A DNA stretch of 64,000 nucleotides from Sitta carolinensis (taxonomy: Eukaryota > Chordata > Aves > Passeriformes > Sittidae), in contig CM063284.1 in NCBI GenBank assembly GCA_032173965.1, positions 65,222,863 through 65,286,862 of the forward strand, in the 5' to 3' direction. Every line of letters starts with the position of its first letter. Position 1 is the stretch's first letter. Under the pieces are notes generated by a model, which saw only the letters and a list, made by a program, of their open reading frames with translations, did no database searches and had not been told where the DNA came from. The position numbers and the translations under genes were made by a program. Of this stretch, positions 54,547-64,000 are shown one piece after another.

Positions 54547-54970
54547 TCATACTGATTAATTGAAAGTGTGTGGAATGTTTACATCTTTGATAGCAGTAGC
54601 CTCTAAAAAAGCAGTAGCTTTTCTACATTAAATAATATATTCAGTACTCCCCCTTCTTCCAAATATTAAACTGTGATGATGCATTATTTGTTCTGCACAA
54701 TGGAGAATGTTCCCAGTGACACAATGCAGAGACAGGCAGAGCAGATTAAAGATACTGCTAAAGCATCTTGTGTGGACAACACTTTATTGTCCAAGGAGAA
54801 CCAGGGTACCACCAGTGCCATTCACACACAAGATATCTTTGTAGCTTAATTAAGAAGGGCAGGGGGAGGGGAGGCTATCTAAAGTAATTTTATTTTTATT
54901 GGAAAAGCTATTTCAGTTGCTAGTGTGTGTCAGGTATAAAACACACTCCACAAAGCCGCCATTCATTCAA

Positions 54971-55043
54971 ATATATATATATATCTTTATATATATATTT
55001 ATATAAAGATATATATATATACACAAATACACACACACACACT
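54971..55043. repeat. (AT)n palindrome followed by (AC)n
   Basis: AT repeats with a CTTT/AAAG interruption form a perfect inverted repeat: 21-base arms at 54973-54993 and 55000-55020 around a 6-base loop. A short CA repeat follows (55021-55043). Such sequences can extrude as cruciforms and are commonly length-variable. Confidence 0.9.
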
Positions 55044-57300
55044 GACTAAAGGACCTTATGCTTAATAAAGCTGTTTCTAGGAATATGGAATGAAAATTCC
55101 AAGTTTTGCAGACATAAGGCCACTTACACTTTCTTTCACTGCTGGAGTTATTAAGCAGGACGTTCATGCTGTGATCAAAGAATGCTTCACAGACAAACGT
55201 TTTATCATTATGAACTCCACACAAGAAAGAGCTGAAAACAAAGTTCTGTAAAATAAAGTTCCTGTTTGGCCACATAAGCATTATAATATCTGCCTGTCCC
55301 CAGCTGCCAGGCAATAAAGCAGAGACAACTAAGCACATGACAACATTTTAAAAGTGAATACAATGATCTATGCAATAAAAATTATTTGGAGAAAGGTAGC
55401 TTAAAACCTGCAAAGGTGCCTCCTTGTCCAAGGGGGAAAGTTACAAGGGCAACAATTTCATTGGCACAATAATTAAAATAGAGAATGAAGTTAATCAATG
55501 CAAGCATACATATGTCAGCAGTCAGCAGCAGTCTGCTGCAGCTTAACTTAGTGAAGACAGCAAGCCATCAACCAGTGGCAGCATAATAGCCTTCCATAAA
55601 AAGTAAGAATTGAGATGTTTGAGGAAATTTGGAACCTGTGAATAAGTTTCAGTGTAAGACAAAGGCATGAGACATTCTAAATCACTGAACACAGTGCTTC
55701 ATAATACGGTTGGTTCTGATCCAGACAAGCATTTCCAGGTTGCCAAATAAAATGTTTTAAAGTCTGTTGAACAGGACACTGTATCAAGTAAACAAATTAA
55801 TTAGAAATAACCAAAATAGTACAAGAGTGAACATGTGACAATTTTTTTTAAATTCTCTCCCCTAAACATATATGTAACAAGGCACATTAGGAGAAATATC
55901 TTCAATTACTTTATTTTTCAATTTGACTTAAATACCTGAAACCAGTTTTCTCACAATTTAAGACAATGGGGAGAAATTTCAATTGCTTGTTACAGATGTC
56001 ATAATTTCATTGTCTACTGAAGTGCAGTGGTTGTGTGCCAAAATGTATAAGCAGAAAGTAAAAGACAAACAAAACACATTTTTGAGACATTCAAAAACAG
56101 TGAGAGCATATGTATTCAGCCACATTTTTAAAGCAACGAAAAGTAAAAATAACAGAAAAAGTTTATAGACCTGTATTTTAACTTGTTCCCTGCAAAGCCC
56201 AGAACTTTGTATGTTTTCCAAACAAAACTTTGATGCTTTTAAAGAAAACAAATAATATTAGCATTCCTAGTACTTTAAAGAAATGTATGTAGAATAAGAT
56301 AAAGGCAGACAGGTCAATTAATCATATTTTTGAAGTACTAAGCAATGACTGGATTGCAAATTATATTTTAAACATATTCTTTTAGGTGTGCAGTAGGTGC
56401 CAGTGTTTGCCACAGTCCTGAAAACCTTCCTGACATCATAACAGCAAAACTTTTGAGTCATTTAGTCCCCAGCATCATTACGAGACAACTGCTCCAACTG
56501 CTCAACTAAAAGCATTTAGTTGAGAAAAGATGTAAAATATTCCTTATTCTTCACAGAATTTTACACCCCATAAATTTTGTATTCCATAAATAATTAGTCA
56601 TTAGAATTAGAATTTCTCTTTACTCCAAACACTCACAATTATGACATTTCACATGCACAACACCATTCAGTCCCTTTTAAACTAGAAAAGCACAAACTAC
56701 TGAAAGCTAAGTATTTGAAAGTTCCAGGTATCTTAATCCTTCCAAATATACAAAGTGTTCAGAATCAAGGTAGTAAATACATTAGTTCTGCCCCACTTAC
56801 AAATTTTTGGAGTATGGTAACTGTTTTAGAACACTTAATATTTTTGTTCAGTAGAAAACCAACATATCATATTGTTACCCCTCTCCATTGTCCTGATAGG
56901 TGTATTCGCTGAGAGTTTGTTATATTTGTGTGTTCCTTACAGAATACATGTAAGGGTAAGGGTCCTACCAGCGCTTAATTAAATACAGGGAGTTTATTGC
57001 AATCAATACCCTTTTTCTGAGGTTTGCAGAAGGGCTGGTAACTATCTGTATGTTTAAGACAAAGTAATTTTCAGGAAAACATCAGTTTAAGCTTTGTTTG
57101 TGCATACAGCTTGTACCTAGTAACCTTCATACAGCCTCCTTAAACTCGTGATTTCTGACAGGCTAAAATCACGAAGACGTGCCAAAAAAGAAAACTGCCA
57201 TGAGCCATTCTTCACATAGAGCTAATTATATCAGGGTTGTTAAAGCTGTTAAACCCCATCAAAATTAACCTACATTTTGAAACAGATCTAACAGTGGTTT

Positions 57301-57330
57301 TGAATGCTGAACAAGAATATTCAGCATTCA
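57301..57330. repeat. Perfect inverted repeat, 11-bp arms, 8-nt loop
   Basis: TGAATGCTGAA at 57301-57311 and its exact reverse complement TTCAGCATTCA at 57320-57330. It lies about 510 bases after the TMEM170B stop on the - strand, so a transcript reading through would contain a stem-loop. Unlike the AT-only palindromes, these arms are of mixed composition. Confidence 0.9.
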
Positions 57331-57469
57331 GAGGGATTCTTCTAATACACAAAAGTCAGTTACCTTGCTATTTCACCCGAATTCAAGGAGAATTGTGCAC
57401 ATTCACAGAATTCTTCTACATTCCATAGGCCCATATTCCATATTACCCAGCCACCCGCTCAGGATTAAA

Positions 57470-57700
57470 CCCCAAGTTTGGCACACGGAGCAACTTTCAG
57501 GACGGCCCCTGTGTTCTATTCCCAGGTGTTAAGGACAGTGATGCCATCAGCAAGCACGGACCTGCCTGGCAGCTGCGGGAGGTGCTCCATCTCTGCTCGG
57601 CTCGCAGGGATGCGCCCTCGCCCGTCACAGAGGTGCGTTAAGGCGCAGCGCAGGAGTGCAGCAGTTCCAACACTAGAGGACAGCCTGTTCATTTGACTGA
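57470..57700. other. GC-rich, CpG-containing patch in presumed TMEM170B 3'UTR
   Basis: A patch of about 220 bases with raised GC and many CpG sites, starting about 140 bases past the TMEM170B stop. Its flanks are AT-rich. Short open frames occur on both strands but none resembles a known protein. Origin unknown: it may be conserved UTR sequence or an old insertion. Confidence 0.5.
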
Positions 57701-57840
57701 GCCTCGAGACTTGTAGTGTGCTTTCCACATAGCTTCCTTCCTCTTGCACTAGAATTCCAGTTCATAAGCTGATGAATCCACTTTCAGGAAGCTGCTCTTC
57801 ATATTAAAGACGTTTTTCCTCTCCCTTTTGTACGTAAGTT

Positions 57841-57971
57841 TCAAAGCGTTGCAAGAATTCTTGAAAATGAGATAATTAATGTCAGTACTGTCTGTCCAAC
57901 ACCAAAGACAAGAGCTTCTAGGGGAGCCATATTCTTTCCTGCTACTCTGTAAATTCCAGCTACTGCAGCAC
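57841..57971 (-). CDS. TMEM170B: TMEM170B, terminal coding exon
   Basis: On the - strand, acceptor CCTTGTGATTCTTAG is followed by GT, which completes the Ser codon opened at 61992. The exon then encodes AAVAGIYRVAGKNMAPLEAL, VFGVGQTVLTLIISFS and RILATL, with TGA at 57843-57841. This is the C-terminal third of TMEM170B, a small three-span membrane protein. Its relative TMEM170A shapes ER sheets and the nuclear envelope, and TMEM170B has been reported to restrain Wnt/beta-catenin signalling. The segment includes a Gly/Ala-rich loop and the third hydrophobic span (about ALVFGVGQTVLTLIISF). The ending SFSRILATL is a strong family signature. I see no frame damage. Confidence 0.95.
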
Positions 57972-59694
57972 CTAAGAATCACAAGGAAAACAATGATCAA
58001 ATCACAGAAAAAGCCAAGGTTGAAATATGTGACAAATTATATACTCTGTCTATGCACCAGCTATTTACAGAACATTACCAAACACTGTATTACTTCATGG
58101 CATTACACAATTACCAGCCTCGCTTGTATTTTTATAGCTACACATATCCTTCAGGAATGATTTCCCCAATTGAACCAGATCAACTTTTCCATCGTCAGTT
58201 TGATTTAAGAAAATCGAATCTTATTGTTTCCCTGTACACATCTTCAATTTTTCTTTTTAACATTTTTTGCCTTGTGTCAGTTTGAAAAGGCAGCAAGACA
58301 GTCCTCTGAAAATTGACAGTCTGAAGAGTGGTTTAATATTGTTTGTATAGGCAGGGAGAAAACAAGAACAACAAAGTTGCTAGCATCAACAAAACAATTG
58401 TAAACAAACATTTATCAGCTTCATTTAATATTTCAGCTGAATAAACTAGTAACACTATATGAGTCTATTTTTTGAATTATTATTTGAATTGTTAGTAATT
58501 GTTTAGCAAATCCAGCAAAACATGAAAAAGGTCAAAGTATTGCAGTGTTTCCCATAAATGTGTATGAGGAAATTTCTAACCAATATAATTAAATTTTTAG
58601 CTATAGCACATTAAAAAAAAACCCAGAACCAACCAAATTCAACAGATTATTTTTCTTGAGCAAATTCATATTTGAAATATAATATTAAGAGGCCAAGATC
58701 AACCAAACCCAAAACTTAACTGTAGACCTTCAGTATGCATTGTGTCAGATGCTATCTAGTCATAATTAAATGCCTTCAGAGATTACAGAGGCTTTTTCAG
58801 GCTAAAAGAGAACTGAAAAGTCACCACAATTTTTTAAAATAATAGGCAAGAGTTAAAAAAAGGGGATTTTTTTGGTTTTGCATAGTCACTAACAGGAATA
58901 GTCTGCTGGAGTGATCAAAAATCCATCAGCGACACAAAATACATTGAGTCCCAACAGATTTTCTGAAAGTACAATCAGCATCTGAATCATCTGGCATCTG
59001 CAAAAAGTAACACCTCAGTTTTTCAATGGCTTTAGGAAGAGTAGAATTCTCTAATGATTGTGGCCATAACAGTACTTACAAACACTATTAATCACACTGT
59101 TAGGCAATTTTTGGGTTAATTTATTTTAATTGTTGTTTTTTAAAAAAATAAATATATTTTTATAAAGTATATTTTGTCTGAAATATCTCACCAGAAGGCT
59201 AGCCTTACGGTATTTCACTCAGCCACCTTTCATAGGCTGTTCCATTTGTTCCTTTGCTAGCAGCTGTCAAAAACTGAGAGATCCTTTAGACTGAGCACAC
59301 CACTGACACTAAAATTATTTTTCAGATCGAAATCTCAAAGCAAATTCAAACTGGCCAAGAATGTATACCAGGATTGTCCTACTAGATCAATAACAGAAAT
59401 TTTGGGCTTTGAGAAAACACTGAGATACTCTGGGAAGCATCCAGAATAAAGCAGTAAAAATTTGGTAGTTTGCTAATTATGCATTATTACACAAATAACA
59501 GTGTGCAGTACAACCTGTAATACATAACCCAGCACAGCTGATACAGAGCCAAAAGTATGTACAATAGGCTGCCAATGAGGGAAATGAGAATATGGCACCA
59601 AAAAAGGAGTGTGCTAGGGAAGAGGAGGAAGGGAAGACCCTTCTGGATCAAATACAACTAAAATCCTTGCTTTAAGCTGCCTGGTATTTATATA

Positions 59695-59812
59695 TTGTTT
59701 GTTTGACTTGGTGGGGTTTTTTTGTTGTTGTTTCATTGGTTTATTTTGTTTGGGTTTTTTATGGTTTTGTTTTTAGTTTTTTTGGTTGTTGATTTTTCTT
59801 TTTTACTGTATC
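59695..59812 (+). repeat. T/G-rich low-complexity tract
   Basis: A run of TTTG, GTTTT and T-rich units with almost no other bases, in the TMEM170B intron. On the transcribed strand it is A/C-rich. Confidence 0.85.
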
Positions 59813-61779
59813 CCCATCTGATTAGTAATTTTTCAATACCTTTTTAAAACCTTTTAATTTCCATGATTTTTCAAACTTAGAAACAGAGGAATCTCCTCCT
59901 TTTGAATATGCTGGTTAAAAGGCCACAGAATATCAGAAAGTTTGAAAGATCTCCCTGAGCAAAATTAAGCTTACATTGTGCAGTAGTCTATCCTGCCTTC
60001 ATTCTCCTACACAAACCATGCAGAAGACTGGAAGTACAAAGTGGAAATTTAAGTCAGTTTGCAATTTCAATTTCTTAAGCACTGGACCAGGCATATTCAA
60101 ATAGCTGATATTTCAACTCACATGTCCCAGTTTGCAACACAATAGCTATTAAAAATCCTCTTTAATATTTGATCACCATAATTTGCTTTCAAAAGCTCCC
60201 CACAGAATTTCCTTCACTATGAAACAACTGAGTTCTGGCCAGAAACAAAAAATACTTCATGGTAAAAGTACTTGCCTAAGCAAGTTACCATGCTCTGTGC
60301 AAAACCTTTGAGAACACATAACAAGTCTACAGTCTAAGCTTAGAGAAGTTCTCAGAGGAATACGCACACAAACAGAACTGCTTACGTGCTAATGTTTTGA
60401 CCTGCAAAACTGGATGCCAAAAATACAACTGTGTTGCTCCTCTTCTTATGCAAAGATAAAAGACACAAAGTACTTTCATTTGAGAGACAGTGATCCTGAA
60501 ACCTCCCACCACAGAAAGCTGTGAAAGTCTACTTGGATCTTTCAACACCACATCTCCTAACATCAGCTCTTCAGAAATGCTCGTGCATGGCTGACCTTGT
60601 TACAGGCCACTGCCATTTTCATCCCAAAACAAAAATCAGTGTAACATATAACATAAGGCACTCAACTAGTTCTGACTTAGCAAAAGAAAAAGTCTAAACC
60701 ACCCCCCCCCAGCAAAAAGTCAACAAAAAATAGTTGTACTGAGCTATACTGTGTTAAATGGGGAAATGAGGAAATTCTAAGCTGATATCTGTAGCAATTA
60801 AAACAATCTCTTGAGGAAAGTCTCAGCAAAATTTCTCATGACATCTGCATGTTTACTGAACCTTGAAAAACAACAATCAGGAAGGTGTTTCAGCAGCAAT
60901 AAGAAATAACCTGTCACAAATCCTCTATGAATGTGTGTAAAGCTGATAGTGATATCACTATTCAGATCACCTGGGCAGAATACAGGAAAACCAAGATGAA
61001 AGGTGGGAAGCTTTGCCTTCAGACTATATGGTGGTTGCTAGATTTATGGTTCCTCACCCTCAGAGACCTTTCAAGTTAGACAATCTTTTCTGCAAAACTA
61101 AAGATTTTGGGGCAGAAACTACCACTCAGTTAACATAGGCACCATTCAACACGTGGATTTTAATGCTGAGAACTCCTTACCAGCACTGTTTCAGATAAGC
61201 ATGCACTTCTTCCCTGAAAAAATAACATTCACTATTTTTCCCCTCACAACAGAAAACTCAGCATGCTCCTACTTGCTTGGGAAAGCTGCCGTAGTCTATT
61301 TATAAGTTTGATAAACAGAGCTGGATATGATAAAACCAAAGAATGAATGAAGAGTCCTACAGGTTTTACGGCCCATATTTCAGTGTTGACATAGATAATG
61401 GAATTTCTTGGGAAAGATGGAAAAGCAGCATCTGATACCAGTAACTCTAGATGAAGACAGATGAGAGGCATTTCCTCAAAACATTCTTGGCAGCACCATT
61501 CATATACACCACGTATTTGATCAGGTATAACCCTTTTGCACTTTACTACATAGCACATTCCTATTTTCTGCAATGTTTTACACGAGTGTGTTTTTTAACT
61601 ACAGCTCTGTGAACCTTTTAGCTTTAACAGAAAAAATGGTTGCATCTATCTGAGGATACAATGTCAAGAAATAAAAAATGTATCTTGAGTGGTAGCCACT
61701 CATCTAATACTACAAGAAACTCTGTAACAGATGCCCTTGTCAAACAGTATCACACCTAGAACATCAGCAAAGCTTAATT

Positions 61780-61816
61780 TTTTTTTTAATTTTTTTTTTT
61801 TTTTTGGGGGGGGGGA
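61780..61816 (+). repeat. Poly-T followed by poly-G
   Basis: Two T runs, interrupted by AA, lead into about ten G. In the TMEM170B pre-mRNA sense this is a C run followed by A runs, about 180 bases downstream of the exon 2 donor. Such tracts are prone to length errors in assemblies. Confidence 0.9.
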
Positions 61817-61930
61817 ATCACACTATAACTATTGCAAAACCCTTAATAAACAATTAACAATCAACTAAGAAAATCAGTTTTGGTTTGGTTGTTTCAGAAG
61901 TTAGATGCAAAATAAGACAGGAAAAATCCC

Positions 61931-61975
61931 CATAACAACAACAACAAAAAAAAAAAAACCAAAACCAAACAAGAA
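61931..61975 (+). repeat. A-rich (AAC)n and poly-A tract
   Basis: CAACAACAACAAC-type units merge into a 13-A run and then CCAAAACCAAAC. It ends about 17 bases before the exon 2 donor. In the sense of the gene this is a T/G-rich intronic stretch directly downstream of the splice donor, which could influence splice-site strength. Confidence 0.85.
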
Positions 61976-61991
61976 CAAAAGGTTGACTTAC

Positions 61992-62162
61992 TGGTTATCA
62001 TTGCTCCAGTTACAGAACCCAGAAATCCAATGCTGACCACAATGACAGAGATCAGCCTCCCCTGCCTATGCCTCTGCAGCATCACAAACATTAATACTCC
62101 CACAGCACCATGGACAAAGAGAGAGGAGAAGAGAGCCCAGAGGAAAACCCAGTACCACATCT
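61992..62162 (-). CDS. TMEM170B: TMEM170B, internal coding exon
   Basis: On the - strand the acceptor TGCTTTCTTTCAG precedes AG, which completes a Glu codon from exon 1. The exon then encodes MWYWVFLWALFSSLFVHGAV, GVLMFVMLQRHRQGRLISV and the second hydrophobic span ending GAMIT. It ends one base into the next Ser codon at donor GTAAGT. This nearly matches vertebrate TMEM170B: WYWxFLWALFSSLFVHG and LQRHRQGR are family signatures. Exon length is 171 bases. The Met here is internal, not the start: the family has about 33 more N-terminal residues, encoded by an exon that must lie beyond 64000. The two exons in this window supply about 100 of the usual 132 residues. Confidence 0.96.
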
Positions 62163-64000
62163 CTGAAAGAAAGCAGTCAAATAAAGGGTTAATATTTTTT
62201 AGACGAGAACTTTATAAGTAAGAAACTTTAAAACATTGCAAACAATCAACAGTAAGAGAAAAACAATCCTGATTTCCATCTTAAAAGTAATACATGTGAC
62301 ACCATCAGCACATGCTCAAGACTCTTTCCTCATTTCAGCAGTTTGTCATAAAGGATCAGCTGTATCATGTTAAAAATTATGAAAAGAAATCTGGCAAAAA
62401 TCTTAATTCAGATGTATTTTTACAAGTAGCTGTAATTCCTCTAATGACTTTTTTAAATAGTGCTGATTGCAATTTCTTAGTAGCCATTGTAACTGCTTCT
62501 GTAGAATGAAATATTCTCTGACACTAAGACTGAAGGAGGAAAAAGTCAAGAACTGGTTTGGGGTTTGTTGGAGTCATGAGTTTTTATTTTGGGGCGGATG
62601 TGGATCTTTTGTTGTTTCCCAACCCCCCACCCCCACAAATAAGAGACAGCATCAAGTAACATCAGATGAGAAAACTGAGATGAAAGACTTTAGCTTATCT
62701 ACAGCCAGGAGCTGTACTAGAGTGTTCCATCAAATTAGCTTCAAAGGTGCAAATAAAAACACTATAATTTTAACAAGAAATTTTAACACATCTAATTCCT
62801 TGCTTCTAATTGCTTAGTACAGAACTTGAGAAAGAGGTAGTGCCTATTATTTAAATTACTAAAAAGAGCATCAGATCATGAGAATGTTTGGATCACAAAC
62901 ATTTCTTTGAAGAATGGCAGACATGATGAGCACCTTCAAAGAAAAGAACCAGAACCATCAATGAGCTACACAATAATTCAAGAAACTTTCTCACTTGGTG
63001 ACACCTTTCCAAAAACATTCTATAAATCAAAGGGTGAGTAAATAAAAGAAAAAAATCCTTTTGTTTTAAGTCAACTACAGCAGGTATGTATCATTACAGA
63101 ACTTAACAAATCAGAGCACATATTCCATTATCCCATGACACTATCATTAATTCAGTTTTTGCTGCAGTTCCCCCTCAAAACCAGAACAAAACAAAAATCC
63201 CAGCTTCCTTACAAAAGCAAGATACTTATTGCTTATGAGGCAAGCCAGTATTAATGCAGCTTGACTCATATCAAGTATTTGAGAAAAAAATACAACCCAA
63301 TTAACTAACTTAAAAATACTGAGCAGTATAAAACATTCTGTGAAAAGATGCTGAGAAAAAATGTTGCTACACAATAACCACAGCTCTGGGAGTCCATTGT
63401 CAGTAGGATATGTATACAGGTAGCACAGATACAGAGTTTATGCTTTTTTTATTTAGCAGTACTTTGGGAGTAGCTCAACCCTTCCCCTTTCAAACAGGCA
63501 TAAATGGCAACACTATGCCTGCCCAAGGATGTACAACAACTCTAAATCATGAAAAGGCTCTTTTAAGAGAGCAGCAAGGAAAGTGGCTGGCAGATCTACA
63601 TGCAATCAATACTTCAACTGCAGATCAAGGTGCAAATTTTCCTTCTGAGAGCCTGGATACATGCACCCACATCCTGAGGGTGGCTCAGAGCAGCTCTCCT
63701 GAGATCCACCATCCCTTCACCCCTGGCCCCAAAACGGGTCTTAAAAATCTTGGCAAAAGGATACCATGGTACTGTTCCACGAAATGAATGTCTCCTCATT
63801 CTCAGAAGCTACCTTGACAGAACAGTGGCAGGGGTGTCAAACAGTCACTCCACAAACCCCCTCACTAAAATTAAGAAAGACTGACTGACCTAATCTGTGG
63901 GAGGGGAACCTTTCCTGCTGTCCTAACAGGCCTTGTCCATTACATCCTGGGTGTCTCCATTGTTTTATTCAAGTGGAAGCACATAGAACATGGTAGTCCT
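62163..64000 (-). other. TMEM170B: TMEM170B first intron (part)
   Basis: AT-rich sequence upstream of exon 2 on the - strand. No N-terminal TMEM170B exon and no CpG-rich promoter is seen before the window ends. The 125-codon + strand frame at 63410-63787 has no recognisable family. Confidence 0.7.

Larger units (their letters stand above)
49700..57840 (-). other. TMEM170B: Presumed long TMEM170B 3'UTR or downstream region
   Basis: From the TMEM170B stop codon downward the sequence is AT-rich and has no coding exon. Human TMEM170B has a multi-kilobase 3'UTR in one terminal exon, so much of this interval may be transcribed with it on the - strand. AATAAA on the - strand occurs at several places (TTTATT on the + strand near 56990, 55910, 54783, 50948 and 49790). 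The true end cannot be fixed from sequence, and 49700 is only a guess based on the last of these signals. A CR1 copy interrupts the tract. Confidence 0.35.
57972..61991 (-). other. TMEM170B: TMEM170B last intron
   Basis: A GT-AG intron of about 4 kb on the - strand (donor GTAAGT at 61991, acceptor TTCTTAG at 57972). It contains G/T-rich low complexity at 59695-59812 and T/G homopolymers near 61780-61816. A 78-codon and a 109-codon open frame on the - strand are unsupported. No nested gene is recognised. Confidence 0.9.

Noticed and set aside
62158..62160. ATG at 62160 on the - strand as the TMEM170B start
   Set aside because: It is preceded by a good acceptor and a split Glu codon, and the family has about 33 residues before this Met.

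Overview
The window is nuclear DNA of a sauropsid vertebrate, most likely a bird. The reasons are intron-split genes with GT-AG splice sites, low repeat density, CR1-type LINE fragments as the only interspersed repeats I recognise (with the ATTCTATG-type 3' end typical of CR1), and compact gene spacing. I see no bacterial genes, operons, CRISPR arrays or phage.

Two protein-coding genes are supported, and they point at each other. On the + strand, 8746-18661 holds the 3' half of ADTRP, a membrane hydrolase of the AIG1 family. Two exons (8746-8861 and 12627-12778) are secure. A short final coding exon at 18618-18661, with a polyadenylation signal at 18721, is the best candidate for the C-terminus. 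The upstream ADTRP exons are not visible, so 1-8745 is read as intron. On the - strand, TMEM170B has its last two coding exons at 62162-61992 and 57971-57841, and its first exon must lie beyond 64000. This tail-to-tail arrangement matches the order in the human 6p24 region (TMEM170B-ADTRP), so the locus is syntenic.

The roughly 39 kb between the two stop codons has no recognisable coding gene. It contains a compact CpG-dense island at about 22.82-23.47 kb with no coding gene attached, directly beside a minus-oriented CR1 3' end and about 300 bp downstream of an E-box/TATA pair. A second GC-rich patch lies at 48.34-48.65 kb and carries a consensus splice donor on the - strand. There are also simple repeats, several perfect short inverted repeats and long A/T runs. 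Downstream of the TMEM170B stop (57840 to perhaps 49.7 kb) is a long AT-rich tract that may be a long 3'UTR. It is interrupted by an antisense CR1 copy (about 52.98-54.55 kb) that has lost its reverse-transcriptase core.

Most open frames in the window are chance frames in intron, intergenic or low-complexity DNA. No new multi-gene system is evident. The observations most worth following are the two candidate non-coding promoters, the divergent ADTRP tail, and the structures in the presumed TMEM170B 3'UTR.
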